From: Lota lota
Lineage: Eukaryota > Chordata > Actinopteri > Gadiformes > Lotidae
Reading direction: 5' to 3'
DNA length: 64,000 bases
Assembly: GCA_026745465.1 (NCBI GenBank)
Contig: JACYXH010000233.1
Span: forward strand, 186,001-250,000
Shown here: positions 1-33,700 of the stretch, piece after piece
Layout of the letters: the number at the start of each line of letters is the position of its first letter
How positions within the stretch are numbered: the first letter of the stretch is position 1
The notes under the pieces: generated by a model
What the model was told of the DNA's origin: nothing
The model's database searches: none
The model's input: only the letters and a program-made list of their open reading frames with translations
Position numbers and translations under genes: made by a program

Positions 1-685
1 TGGCTAGTAGGATTGCACATATAGGCATGTTTAACCTTCCTGCTGTTATTTTGAGACTCTGGGATGGATTAATCATGTCGGTCCACGCACGTGGAATACA
101 TTTTAGTGAGCCGTCAGATCAGTTAAACGGAAGGGTGAGCGGTGCACCGGGGTAGGGGTTGACATTGATTTAGCGTGCAGATTAATATTGAATAATTTAA
201 TGATATATACCTAGAATTGGATGTTGATTAGGATTAGTTCATCACAATTAGCTCCTTGAGTTAGAATGGGTTACTTGGTGGTACTGATAAGGGTTAAAAC
301 TGGTTAATGGGTGGGGTTGAGAATACAATGACACTGGTAATTAGCCACTTGACAACATAACATCAAAAGTGCATAGCATGTAGACATCACAACACAATTA
401 CAAAACAAATCACAAAATAAAGACAAGTGCAATATGCAAATGAGAAAAACAATCATTGTTTTACTATTAGTATTGCATTATAAAATTATTTGTGTGCAGG
501 TTAACTTACTTCATTTACAAAGCAGACGCATTTCCTAACCATGCTTGAAAACACATCAAATATCCTAAATATTCTGTTGCATCACAGTTAAACCCTGCTC
601 TGTGAGGGGAAGAAATCCTCCAACCACGGCGAAGGTAAGCTTTTGTAACCAAGAGCAAGTCCCGACAGGGCTTAATGCTTCCTAC
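1..685 (-). other. fam135a: FAM135A intron, left edge
   Basis: Downstream intron after the exon 839-686 (phase 1). I see no further FAM135A exon and no recognisable repeat here; the next coding exon should lie beyond the edge. Confidence 0.6.
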
Positions 686-5928
<5,243 letters not shown>

Positions 5929-6240
5929 CATTACCATCGGTAAGTCACTTGGCTACACAAGCTGGCTAGCCAACGTTAGCTCCTGCTAACAGAGTCCTCT
6001 TGTCCTTTGCACTACGAGGCATTCGTAGAGCAAACACTATGCGGACAATTCTATACGATCGTTTTTCTATTTTTGTACTTCCTATTGTGACCGTACATGT
6101 CTCTAATGTGTCCTGTTTGATGCCAGCCAACAGACCTAACTACTCTGTTGCAAGCTGACTGAGCTGCGAATTCACTCCGTGGCTCCCACGTCGCTCGCTC
6201 GCTTCGTACTGGTGGTGGACATTTTACTGCGCAGTTGTTG
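5929..6240 (-). other. fam135a: Probable non-coding first exon of FAM135A (5' UTR)
   Basis: On the minus strand a good donor (ATG|GTAAGTAG) lies at 5928. Upstream of it is a CpG-containing stretch to about 6240 with no ATG-initiated collagen or FAM135 coding. The next exon starts at the FAM135A ATG, so an upstream UTR exon is expected. The right boundary (the transcription start) is only a guess from the promoter-like motifs just beyond it. Confidence 0.4.
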
Positions 6241-6244
6241 CGCA

Positions 6245-6315
6245 TCTCCACAATTTAATGTGCACCAATAGAATCCAGGCTACGTCATTAGGTGAGCGCT
6301 GCAAGCAGCGCTCAA
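6245..6315 (-). promoter_or_regulatory. fam135a: Probable FAM135A promoter region
   Basis: Read on the minus strand it contains a CCAAT box in inverted form (CTATTGG, near 6264-6271), a CRE-like TGACGTAG (near 6280-6287) and a perfect 10-bp-arm palindrome TGAGCGCTGC-AA-GCAGCGCTCA (6293-6314). No TATA box is evident. These sit just upstream of the proposed non-coding first exon. Assignment is by motif and position only. Confidence 0.35.
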
Positions 6316-8053
6316 CTATTGTTATTCTTAGGCTTTATATTTATTTTTTATTTTTTATAGGCTGTTTGTCTATGGAATTATATAGAGGTAGATAACCTCA
6401 TTAAAACTGCTGAAACGATATAAAAATAAATAAAAATAAAAATAAATAAATAAATAAATGGATAAATTATTCTGTAGATTACTCCCATCCCTGGATAAGA
6501 CCTATTAACGTTAAAACAACAGGTTCGGCAGGTTTGATGAATGGAGCTTTCATATCTACACCTGTACAAAATACATGATGTGAAATTACCTCGAAGTTCC
6601 TCGAAGAACCTGTGCTCATACACATATAGTAGACTACCCAGTCTTAACAGATTGCTGAATACTTTTGTGCATTTTCTTATGGTGCCTCCTTAGTAAGCAT
6701 ATTATGCAGTCAGGTGGGTTAATCAATGTCATGTTGTCTTATATCTATCCTCCACCTCCACTGAGTTCACAATGCCCACACTCAGAGCCAAATAATCTTT
6801 CTTGATAGAAAGCAGGATAATGGTAAGCATGTTTGGCTCACAGCCAAAAGGTTTTTGGGGTTTGAACCCCAAGGTCAACTGTCTGCCTGTGGGTAGCGAT
6901 GCCTAACCTCTGCCTGCTCCTTGTATCTAAAGTTGACTGTAAATCACTTTGTATTAAAGCACCTGCTGAAAGACTAACTAGTAACTCAGTTTAGTTTAAA
7001 GTCCCCCACCAACGCCTTAATTAGGATGATGTTGAATAGTAGAAGATCATCTTCATGCAGCACTAGGTATATGTATTATCCATACAATTATCTAAGCCAA
7101 GACCCTTCATATGTAGGCACAAGTTTAAAGTACAAACGCTTAATAAATAACTTTATCTTTGGAATTACTTTAAGCATCATTCATTAGCCTATATAATTAG
7201 TATCAGAAATAACAACAAAGAATTCGAGAATCCTTATCCACATTAGTGGCTATATTCACTAGGCTGTATGAAATACAGTTTCACACTAGGGACAAAAGGT
7301 GAAGTATAATAGCATGGAACTAATACCCCGTATCTTCACACAGTTGGGATTCTGTTTGACACCTCAAAACTTTGCTCACTCCAAGTCACGTTTCCCCCTC
7401 ATTCATACATGATGCAATAAAACAACAATTGTAACGTATTGCACATGTATTTGATTTTATATTGTTTTATTACTATTATCAATGCCCATTGTCTTTTCTC
7501 TTTTCATAAGGCACTTGATGTCTCTCAAACAATAAACCTCCAAATGAAAAGTATTCTGGTTTATTTCTATTGCTCCCGTCACACCTCCTACTCATATAAG
7601 CAAAAATATTCAATAAAAACCTGCAGCAACCCACACGTTTATGTTGAATGTATTAATGTCTCTCACCGTGCCCATGTTTATTCCAGAGAGAACCTGCATA
7701 GAAGTTGACAGTATTAAAATATCTGGAAAAATACTCTAAATTTCCTCAGTATGACGACTATGTAAACAATGAGTCCATGGATATCACCAAGAATGTCGGT
7801 TCAAATCAGGCATAGCAGTCGATGCCACATTGTAGTGATTGTCTTTTTCGTAGACCTAAATGACCATTTTATGATTTATGATTTAACGCTTTAAACACAG
7901 AACCATTCATATAAAATCTGTCACTTATTCTCAGATTAGCGGGCATGCAGGATTTAGCCAAAGGCTGGTTGGAGGAGAGCTCCTGAGGAATGCAAAGTTG
8001 ACACACAAAGCTGTTGATTCACCCCCCACCAATTGGTGGACAACAGTCAAAGC
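6316..8053. other. Spacer between the divergent FAM135A and COL9A1 genes
   Basis: No exon with collagen or FAM135 coding was found on either strand. The stretch is AT-rich and single-copy in appearance, apart from the SINE-like remnant listed separately at 6815-6980. Regulatory DNA for the cartilage gene would be expected near its right end, including the paired CATTGT/ATTGTC motifs around 7830-7845, but this is not demonstrated. Confidence 0.5.
6815..6980 (+). repeat. Decayed tRNA-derived SINE-like element
   Basis: A B-box-like GGGTTTGAACCCC core (about 6857-6870) is followed, about 60 bp on, by a tail reading TGACTGTAAATCACTTTGTATTAAAGCACCTGCTGAAAGACTA. The latter is a diverged form of the very common teleost SINE/LINE tail (TGTAAGTCGCTTTGGATAAAAGCGTCTGCTAAATGAC). 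The A box is not clear. Boundaries are approximate. Confidence 0.55.
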
Positions 8054-8060
8054 TATAAAG
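8054..8060 (+). promoter_or_regulatory. col9a1: TATA box of the COL9A1 long-form promoter
   Basis: TATAAAG lies about 130 bp upstream of the first ATG (8187). A start site near 8084 would give a ~100-nt 5' UTR with no upstream ATG before 8187. The spacing is sensible, and this is the only TATA close to the first COL9A1 exons; another A/T-rich candidate (ATATAAAA, about 7908) is further away. Confidence 0.5.
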
Positions 8061-8186
8061 GGACCCTGCCACCCAAAGGTTGACAGCAGCGTCGAAGGAG
8101 CTTCTTCTACACACCACAGGTCTTGCACCCAGCGGTGGTCCGAGCTGAATCTACCGAGAGGGGCCGGTTCTCCTGTCCATTGAGCT

Positions 8187-24458
<16,272 letters not shown>

Positions 24459-25420
24459 GAGCCACTCTCCGAGAAAACGCACACTCAGACAAAGAAGAAA
24501 AATACATCAACAAACCAAAACAACAACAAAAACAACACAGAGACTGATCTCCAGAGCACACAGCACTCTCCAAGGGAGTTCCTCCTACCCATTAACCTGT
24601 AGCTTCGTCACAATGTCTTTTTTGTTTAGTTTTTGTGCCAGCCGTATCCCCACCGAAAGGATTGTCCTCAACAGAGAGCCAAAGGGCAACAATACCGTTA
24701 AGCTTGGCTACAGAATACATCATGATGTGGTGCTTTTAAATGGGATTCATACATGGGTGCTCCCTTTCTGGCAAGGCACATGAAACATGAAATGTGTTTG
24801 TTCACTTTGATTCTACTCCTCGTACTGCGTCGGGTTCCCTTTGTCCTGTTCTATTTATGTGTTTTAAACATTTTTATTCATTTTTTTCATAAACAATCTC
24901 TGCAGTACACAAAGTAAATCAGACCTGGGACTTTGTTCATCACACCTGTGCCTTATCCAATATTTTGTATTATGTACCAAAGATAAAACCTGCTGAACTC
25001 TTAAACATGTTAAACTGTAGGTAATGGAAAAACAACTTTATTTGAACCCTGCAGGCCTCCAAATATAATTGGAGGAATGGTGGTTTTCATCAAGCCCCAG
25101 TGACAAACTAATAATTGTGTGCTGGAAATCGTTTGGTAGGTTATTTCTTTTTACCTGCATTTCAACATAGTGAATGTAATATTTAATCTGATTGTACAGA
25201 AGGGGAAGCAGGAATGTTGATGCATTTATGGTGACCTCTTTCAGTTTCAAGTATTGTTTCAATCTAGGACCTCCTTTGCAACATTTTAAAGATTAATTTA
25301 TCAATCTATTATCAAGATGGAGGGATACCTTGTAAAAAAGACGAAATGCAAAGAAATATTAAAGTAAGTTGTAAATTGTGTTTTATACTCATAAAATAAA
25401 GCCAAAATGACAAGGCTTAT
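24459..25420 (+). other. col9a1: COL9A1 3' UTR
   Basis: Runs from the stop at 24458 to the first good poly(A) signal. A/T-rich with no further reading frame of collagen type. The end is placed about 20 nt after AATAAA. Longer forms using signals further right are possible. Confidence 0.6.
25395..25400 (+). promoter_or_regulatory. col9a1: AATAAA poly(A) signal of COL9A1
   Basis: Canonical hexamer about 940 nt after the stop codon, within CATAAAATAAAGCC. It is the first canonical hexamer after the stop codon. Confidence 0.6.
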
Positions 25421-26040
25421 TGAAGTCAAGCTGGATTTCTTAAATCCATCAATTCATCAGCAAATATTTTCATTATTGTATGGGTTGTATGTATTGTGTA
25501 CATTATCAATTTTTCCAGTGTTTTACAACAGTTAGTATTCCACATGATAATGATGTTCATTTCATAAAATAATTTATTAACTTAAAATATAATGGTAACA
25601 TTCAAAACAGTTTGTGTAAAAACTTGGAAGCAATTGATCATGCAAAGAAATAGTAAGCAATGTAAAATGAAGAAATTGTTTACTTTACAAGGTTAAAAAA
25701 CATCCCCGTATAGAAACCTCCAGCATAACTGGTGGTGCAAAAATAACACATAAAAAGTTAATGAAGTATATTATAATATTTATCATACTGATGTAAGGCA
25801 GATGCTAAATGAAGACCTTTACGGAATTGTAAAAATAACCAAATACTTAATGAATACAAATAGTAAATGAACAAACATATTTGGCTCATAATCTACAAGA
25901 GAGAAAGCCCCCTATTGCAGGTTCAATGACAACAGTTCACTGATTATATTATGAAGATGATATCATGAATCACGTGAAGTACAGATTTTAAAATAGAAAG
26001 TTAGTTTAGGGAGGGCTAGATGACTTTGAAAACAACAAGC

Positions 26041-26190
26041 CTTTATAACAGAGGTGCATTAGTTGGGGGGGAAACAGGTGTAGCTCATTAAGTTAATTAT
26101 GGGTCTGTTGGCATGCCAGTGCCCTTAATTAACATACCATCATGAGATACACCTGTGTTCACCCCTTCTATTACCCCTCTGTGATAAACG
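26041..26190. repeat. ~150-bp near-perfect palindrome (foldback element)
   Basis: Left arm CAGAGGTGCATTAGTT / GAAACAGGTGTAGCTCATTA / GTTAATTA pairs with the right arm TAATTAACATACCATCATGA / GATACACCTGTGTTCACCCC / TTCTATTACCCCTCTG. The centre is TTGGCATGCCA (26109-26119). The arms are about 60-65 bp with a few mismatches and short indels, and there is almost no loop. It lies between the 3' ends of COL9A1 and COL19A1. It may be a MITE with long terminal inverted repeats. Confidence 0.8.
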
Positions 26191-26603
26191 CCTATTATCT
26201 AGGCATGTGGTAACTAAAGATTGAGGTAGATACTTAGCAACACAAAGAATTTAACATTTCATCACACACACATGGTTAGTTGTAGAAATGCTTTGTGAAA
26301 TGACATCTGGCAAATCAGTCAATAACAGAATGATCAGAATCATCACTGGCATTACTGATCTACCATGGAAGCATGCTCAGAGACCAATAACCTACATCAA
26401 GCTTATAAAAAAAAAAATGCTAGGGTACGAATGCTAGAATCAAAGTATTACAGGTATGACACATGTTTTCAATTTTTTTTCAATGGCTACTTTTAAAATA
26501 TAATTATTTAAGAACTGACTAGTTTATGTTTAGCAGAATTAAGACACAAAATGACAAATGCCAACACTATATAGATTCCAAATAAATTATATGTATGAGC
26601 TTA

Positions 26604-26609
26604 TTTATT
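26604..26609 (-). promoter_or_regulatory. col19a1: Candidate COL19A1 poly(A) signal
   Basis: Minus-strand AATAAA, the nearest canonical hexamer I found downstream of the COL19A1 stop (28840). It would imply a 2.2-kb 3' UTR reaching the palindrome's neighbourhood. A non-canonical signal nearer the stop may be used instead. Confidence 0.25.
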
Positions 26610-28335
26610 ACCCTGCAGTATACAATTCCAAAGTGCTGGTTCAGATCAAATATTGAGAACATCTCTGCAAGTTTATGTTCATAATTTAATGTACAGCATA
26701 TTGGGTGCATAAATATTTACGTCCAGCAGGGGGCTCTTTCGCATCACATCTGCAGCGGTAATAAAAATATTCCTAATGATAGCATTGACAGCCTCACCCT
26801 TGCATGCACTTTTTTTTTATAATACCATGTTTAAAAGCAAAGAAGCATAAGTTATTTGTGTACAAGAGTGTATAAGTACAATACAATTAAAATTGTGTTA
26901 GATTTAGTGTTCTCAGAAATAAAATCCCTATCAATCAAAGGTTTTCAAGAAACCTTTCAATATTAATCACAGCAGAGAAAGAATCCCACAGATAAATAAA
27001 TAAAGAAAAGGTAAAAAATCTAAACCTGAAAATACAATGGTAAAGCTAATCTAAAAGGCTTTAAGGGCTAAAATCTGAACATAAATTGATGCTCTGGTCT
27101 ATTTAACCACTGCAAACCATTTTGCGTACTGAATGAACAGCAGGGAAACTATAAGCAGGCATCTCAAGTTAATTGAAATCACAACACTTTGCAAAATGTT
27201 CTTACTATTTCCCAGAGTTTTTAAACATATGTGATTACCAGTGTACTACTATTCTTACGAAAAGTGTGTTGTAACTTTGAATTTCTACAGCACACAGTAT
27301 CGCCTCAATGCCTACAAACACTCACTCTTGATTGGCTGTCAGATGTGAATGTGAAGCTTAAATAAAACTTTTAAAAATCCAGTCTTAAGACGACACGCGT
27401 TCACATTTAACTCAAGTTCAACAAGTGGAAAATCGGGTGTCAGTGCCTGATGTACTGGGAGCAATGATATAAATAAATAAAATAGCAACTGTTCAAGTAG
27501 ATTTGAGAAGACTAAAGAATAAACTGCTGAGATGGATCCCAGCAGTATCTTGAGTGCAGTAAGTAATGTGGTATTGGTGGAACATCAGGGAAATATACAT
27601 ACTACAAACAGTGGAGGAATTACAGCAAAACACAATGTAAACAACAGTCAGTGTACGTCAGCTTCTGAAATAACGTCATACGTTATCTACAGGATAACAT
27701 ACAACCAAGAAGCTTAATGTATCATTACAAAGACAACTTGCTTTTGCAATTATATCTTCAGGTCCCATTATTCGGCCCATGAAACAGGAGATTTAAAGAA
27801 CACTTATTCCACTGCCCGAGGCTTATTCATAGACGGACTCATGAGTGTGTGAGTGTGATATTCCATCACTTCTATAGCATACACCATATCACACACGTTA
27901 CATTCTGCTCATGAGGAACGCTTTGCACTTGCACAACTGCAGCTGTTGTTGTTTTTTTGCATTGAGTTGTTTGGATGTATAGCAACGGTTAAACAGTGAT
28001 GTTATTTAAATGTTCCAGCTGAAGGCCATTTGATCTTTCAGATACCAAATGATTCTTTCTGGCAGTTTTGGAAAGAAGAAAAATAAATTGTCACCCAAGC
28101 TCTATTAATATTATAATGGGTATCCATGCTACATTAAACTTGTTATTGTCTACCACTTAAAATAGCTACGTACTCTCCTATCGTAACGATATTCTGCACT
28201 TTGGTTTGCATATAGATTCTTACAAATGTTTCACACCTACACATTTAAAAATATGAAAACATTAAACTCGCTCTCGCTGGCTCGTTTCTGCTTACACACG
28301 AGGAGATAAGACATGCACGGAGAATAGAAACACAT

Positions 28336-28338
<3 letters not shown>

Positions 28339-28391
<53 letters not shown>

Positions 28392-28644
28392 GCATATGTG
28401 ACACACACACATAAACACAATATAGTTGATTGATGGAAAGATGAACCCATAGCAATGCCAGAAGAAAACATGGTGGAGAGAACTCACAATGAAACGTGTT
28501 TCACGGTGTTAACAGACACGGAGATAATCGACATGGAATGCATTAAAGATCGCAGCAGAGGTTGTGAAAAAGAAGGAAAAAATCATAAAAACATACAGCA
28601 TATCAAAAGAAAAATTCTGAAATATTTTCTATTGCTGTAAGGCT

Positions 28645-28683
<39 letters not shown>
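28339..28683. repeat. Two (CA)n microsatellites in the COL19A1 3' UTR region
   Basis: CA runs at 28339-28388 and 28648-28682, less than 500 bp beyond the COL19A1 stop codon. They are (TG)n in the sense of that transcript. Confidence 0.9.
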
Positions 28684-28684
<1 letters not shown>

Positions 28685-28839
28685 GAAACAAAAAACAAAA
28701 ATACAAATAAAGATTGCAATCGCCGTCAGCCGCGACGGCGGTGAAATGTCATTATGAGAGCGTGTCTCCGTGACCCATATGGGGGTTCCTCGTTTTAGGT
28801 CTTCTCAGACCGGACTTGAGATCCGGTCCTCAGACCAGC

Positions 28840-29019
28840 CTAGCCGTTACGCCGGCTCCGCAAGGCCAGAGGGAGGCAGTCGCTGGGGTCACACCTCCCA
28901 GGGGGGCCGTGAGGACCTGGGGTGCCAGGGAGGCCTGGAGAAGAGACCCCCGCTGGGCCTGGGAACACATGATTAGAGGAGACAGATTACAAACTAAGTA
29001 CTTCTTTTGTAGGGGAAAT

Positions 29020-29053
<34 letters not shown>

Positions 29054-29465
29054 AAGTGTGCTTTTAAATAAAGTACTTCCACTTTCCAATATAGTGTGTG
29101 TTATTACATTTAATTTATAATGAGTGCCACCAATGACAACTCAGAACCCCTTGCACACCTGCGTTACCAACCAAGTTCTATCTTACTATGTACTAGGAAG
29201 TAATCAAGCATGTATCAGTGAATTCAGATTTAAAAAAGGTTTCTTTCAGGTCAGCAGGTAGGGGGGATGCCCGATGATACAGGTGTGGCTGTGGACAAGG
29301 GGAATCGAACCCAGTACCTACGGGCTGGGAGCAGACCTCACCTCACTCACTGTGATAACTCAATGTCCTCCATCTCAGTGTCCTTACCTGGTGCGCCTGT
29401 AGGTCCCGGTTCTCCTTGTTGACCCAGACCAAGCTGACCGCGCTCCCCTTTCTGACCTCTGTAAC
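28840..29465 (-). CDS. col19a1: COL19A1 C-terminal exons (COL1 end and NC1, stop)
   Basis: Exon 29465-29388 encodes [20 protein letters not shown] and onward, in phase 1 on both sides (human [15 protein letters not shown]). The last exon 28958-28840 gives [20 protein letters not shown], then [18 protein letters not shown] and TAG at 28842-28840. The two-cysteine RC(D/N)P(S/E)DCL motif is the NC1 signature of collagen XIX. The tail differs from human (HAHQRTGGN) but has similar length. Confidence 0.93.
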
Positions 29466-30573
29466 CTGGGGAAACAAAAGACTCTGATTGGTCCAGGAGT
29501 AAAACTTGTTTAGATGGCAAGAAGAAGAAGAAGATAAAGTAGAAAAGGAAGATGTTGTCAGCAGGATTAGTACAAATGCCAGTGTTTTTCCATTGAAGTC
29601 CTCTGTAAAGGTGAGCATGACCTTTCCCCTAAAAATAACAATCTTGGGCTCCATCTAGGCAGCGCAAATAGATTATTTTCTCCCTGCTATGGCCCAATGT
29701 GAAGATGCAATCCCACTCTGTCGTCGCCGCTCAGACTAGAGCGGCCCCAACAGCGGAAGCTAGCTGGAAATAGGCCACTATGAATTCCCAGTTCTCGGCC
29801 GCCAGTCCTTTGAATAATGCAAAGCTCGCTGACACACCGTCAAAATACACATCATCAAACAAAGTCATCTGCCTTTGTCTTCTGCGGGTGAAAGGCAGCA
29901 TGGGTTTGCATGGCCTGTCAACACCGGGCTTTGAACATGTTCCAAACACAACAACGACGATCCATGTCAAGAAGAGGTCAGACTTAGGGCTCTGCAAGGA
30001 GACTCAGGGAACGAGATAAGTCGGGCATGAATAAATAACTAAGTACGTAAATAACTAGACGAGGAATGACTATATATTTAAACGTAATGTGTACGTGTTG
30101 AAACGAAAGTGAACGTCATCTGTATCACGGCTCACCACAGCCAGGCGACCTAAACGCTACATCCCTCGACGTTTGCTATTTTTGTTGTGTTCCGTCACAA
30201 AATGCTTCTACTGTGGGCCCCTGCCAAGTTGCTAGATGCCTAGGCATTCACACTCTTGAAATAACATCATCCGAAAATAAAAAGTGCTGAAGAGACCAAA
30301 TCAGGCACATGCTCGTCAAGTGAAAAGACATGTAGTCCACTGGGTGGCAAACACACACTGATACACGGGGTCTGAAACCAAACGACTCGCTTGACGGCAT
30401 ATGCACACACACACAAACACGAGCTGTATCATCACTACATGCAAAGTCGTACCAAAGAAAAAACAGAACACAGTTCATAGTGGCAGCAGCATTCGCATTC
30501 ATGAGTCAGAGACTCCAGACCAGCTGGCTTGGATGGAGTGAATCAGAAAAATGTGACAAGTATCAAGCCTTGC

Positions 30574-30608
<35 letters not shown>

Positions 30609-30671
30609 AGTGAAGGAAATTCTCCAAAGTGGAAATCAAAGAAAAAGAAAGGGCTTATAAATGCTCAGCCT

Positions 30672-30764
<93 letters not shown>

Positions 30765-33700
30765 CACACATTGGCCACAATAATGAGACTTCTCTCAGAA
30801 CTCACGGGGGCCTCGGGCATTTCATCGACAGAGGTGACGTTCCATGGAGCACACTGTACCGTTGGCGAGAAAAGGAAATACTGGATATCGTACACGGAAA
30901 CAAGCCATCAGGGGCGCTTGAGATTGGTGCACTCACTGAGAAATCGAAAAATGCCACAGCGTGTCTTTACAGGGTGTGTACACACTCTCTCTCTTTCTGT
31001 CTCTTGAAAGTGAATTGCAGCAAACATTTCTGGAGGCACCGGTGTTGCGCTGCGCAGTACAATGATGAACTATAGCGTCTGCGCCACAAAGTGCTTCCTA
31101 GCTAGCCGGTTGATGAGGTGGCAGTTGGGGAGTTGGATGTTGTAAACAACCGTAACAGTATAGCAGCTCTTCATTCGTGGGCTGGCTGGCAAATCAAAAG
31201 GCAAACTAAAGCATGAAACGCTAACAGCTGTGGGATGATATTTATCGGCACAAGGTAGAGAATGGGTTAAATAAAGAATATCCAGCCAGTCATATCTTGT
31301 ATTTTCAAGCATTTTTAAAATAAAGTTTCAACAAAAATTGGTTTGACTCAAGGTTAGAGTAACAATAGATAAAAAACAAACTAAAATATAAAGTTTAAAC
31401 ACAACAAACCAATAGATAATGTACATAAACAAATTATGTATAATCATAACAGACTAATAACGGAGTCCTATCAATGACAATTAAACATCTTAAGGCTCAT
31501 TTGGATTATTAATCTACAATGCATTTCAAACTACTCAAACATAATAGTTAAATAAGAAAAAAAAACGATCAAACCGTAGGTATGAAAAATCGTAATATTA
31601 TAATCTAATTGAAATGGAGACAAAAACAAAAGCAAAAGAGTGAAGAAAAAAAAGTGAATATTACAGAGGGGACATTTTTCACCATAAACCAGTCAATTTG
31701 GCATATTGGAGAAAGTCAAATTGAATATTCTCGAGGAACGCGGTCTCCGGTGGAGGATGACGGGAAATAATGAGGAAATATTACCCCTAAACTTTCCAAC
31801 CGAGGAGTCGACAAAGAGAGGTAAAAATGGTCTGGCTCCAGCACAGAAAGCACCCTTCCCTTTAACTTTGCATTAGTATTTATTTGGAAAGATGCATTTA
31901 GGATCACCCATTAAGGATTTAGTAGTACTATTTTAGCTGTTTTTCTGTTTTGTTTTTGTAAAAACAAATACTAAAACCATATCTAAGGTGTAAGAATGTG
32001 CAACCAGAATCAACATGGGTGCCACTATTTATACTGTCAATGTGGCTTCCACTAACTGCTGACTGCGAGCAATTGTTAAAAATTTATCACAATTGTTTAA
32101 AATGTTCTTCAATAAGTGAGGTAGATACAATTCACAAAGACAGGTCAATGTGCTTAGTTTGCTTCTTTCTTTTGTTGTTGTTTTTTTGTTTCGTTTTTTT
32201 AATGCACTTAAACACACAAACACACTCTACATCGCCTGTAGAGTTCTGCTTATGGCACAACAACATGAGTCGAAGAAAAAGTCTGAAGAAAGAATGAAAG
32301 AAAAATAGAAAGAAAGATATACAGCCTGGCTGGCAAAACCATTACAGATGCAAACACAGAGCAGAACGTGAGATAGTTGTACTGCGGTAAGGTGAACAAT
32401 GTCCACCCTCTTGTTCAGACTATCTTCCGTTTGTTCCTAATGCTGCTTTCTGCACCGGTGCAGCTGTTCTTTTCTGTCCACAACCGATATCACTTTCACT
32501 TCTCAGCCAAATTCTTTCTTCCTTTGTCTTCATGTTTTCCCAGAGAGAGCCGCCGCGTATCACACTCCTGGGCCCTTCCTCTGCTGCCCGACCCTCAGTG
32601 TGCCTTGATATATAGGTCTAGCAAGAGAGAGATAGCCATAAATCCCTATAACAGGGCCTCAGCCCCCGATCTCATGCTCCAATCTACCGCACCACATCCA
32701 CATTTTTTCATTAGAAGAAGGAGAAGATAAAGAGAAAGGAACGTATTTTTGCAGGCAGGTTACATAGTGTGTTGCAGATGACACTGCTACTCAAGGCAGA
32801 ATGGTAAGTGTATTTAAAGCACCCACGAGCCACTCGAATGTATGGGAGACATACACCAAATACATTCAATACACTTTCATGTCATCATCTCAAGGGTCTA
32901 TTTCTAGTTACGGTTCCCTGTATAGCTCTAAACAATCAATGGTTAAAGAGTATTATGTTCCAGATTCAGACTTTTAGAGATGGTGGTTAAGTCAAGAAAT
33001 GGGAGGGAGTAGGGTTAACTTGTTCACAATTGTAATTCTTTTCAACAAAATTGACACCTACCTTGAGGGCCAGGGGGTCCTGGTTCTCCTGAAGGGCCTG
33101 GGGAACCGTCCTTGCCTGAGGGCCCAGGGGGCCCCTGCTGTACGTGGGATGCCAGAAGGCCGACTGGTGTCTTTTGCAGGGCGGTATAGCTGGATATTTT
33201 TTCTATTAGACAGAACATTCATTACATTCATATTGAGAATACGTTTGGTAGAAGGCCTAGTGCATAACGCTGGTTGAACACTACAGGATCATTTACATGA
33301 TTTTGTGCCCAAATTCATCCTTCTGACTCCCCGAGTTTTTTGATGGTTTTTAAAGATTTTTGGGTAGACTATCCTGTGGTGCCCACAGAAGAAAATTCAC
33401 ATTGCGTGTACGCCGATCCACAAATATGTTGTACACGATCCACAAATACATACATTTAACTTCCCATAAACTGATACCCACACTTTCTTTCTGAACACCT
33501 GTAGACGGCGAAATCCGCATTCAAGTGTTTCTACAAAAGTTGTACAAATGAATACAAAAAAATCATGTTTTAAATGGGATGTTTAAGTAATTTATTAAAT
33601 CTTACAAATAGTACTTGCACAATGTAGTTTGACGTACATCCGCTTTACAGTATTCACTGTCATTTACGTTTGGTCCGTAACCTTCTCCTACGCTTTCGTA

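Noticed and set aside
29285..29315. tRNA gene on the minus strand
   Set aside because: Only a B box is convincing; no acceptor stem, anticodon arm or terminator could be assembled, so it is treated as a SINE remnant.
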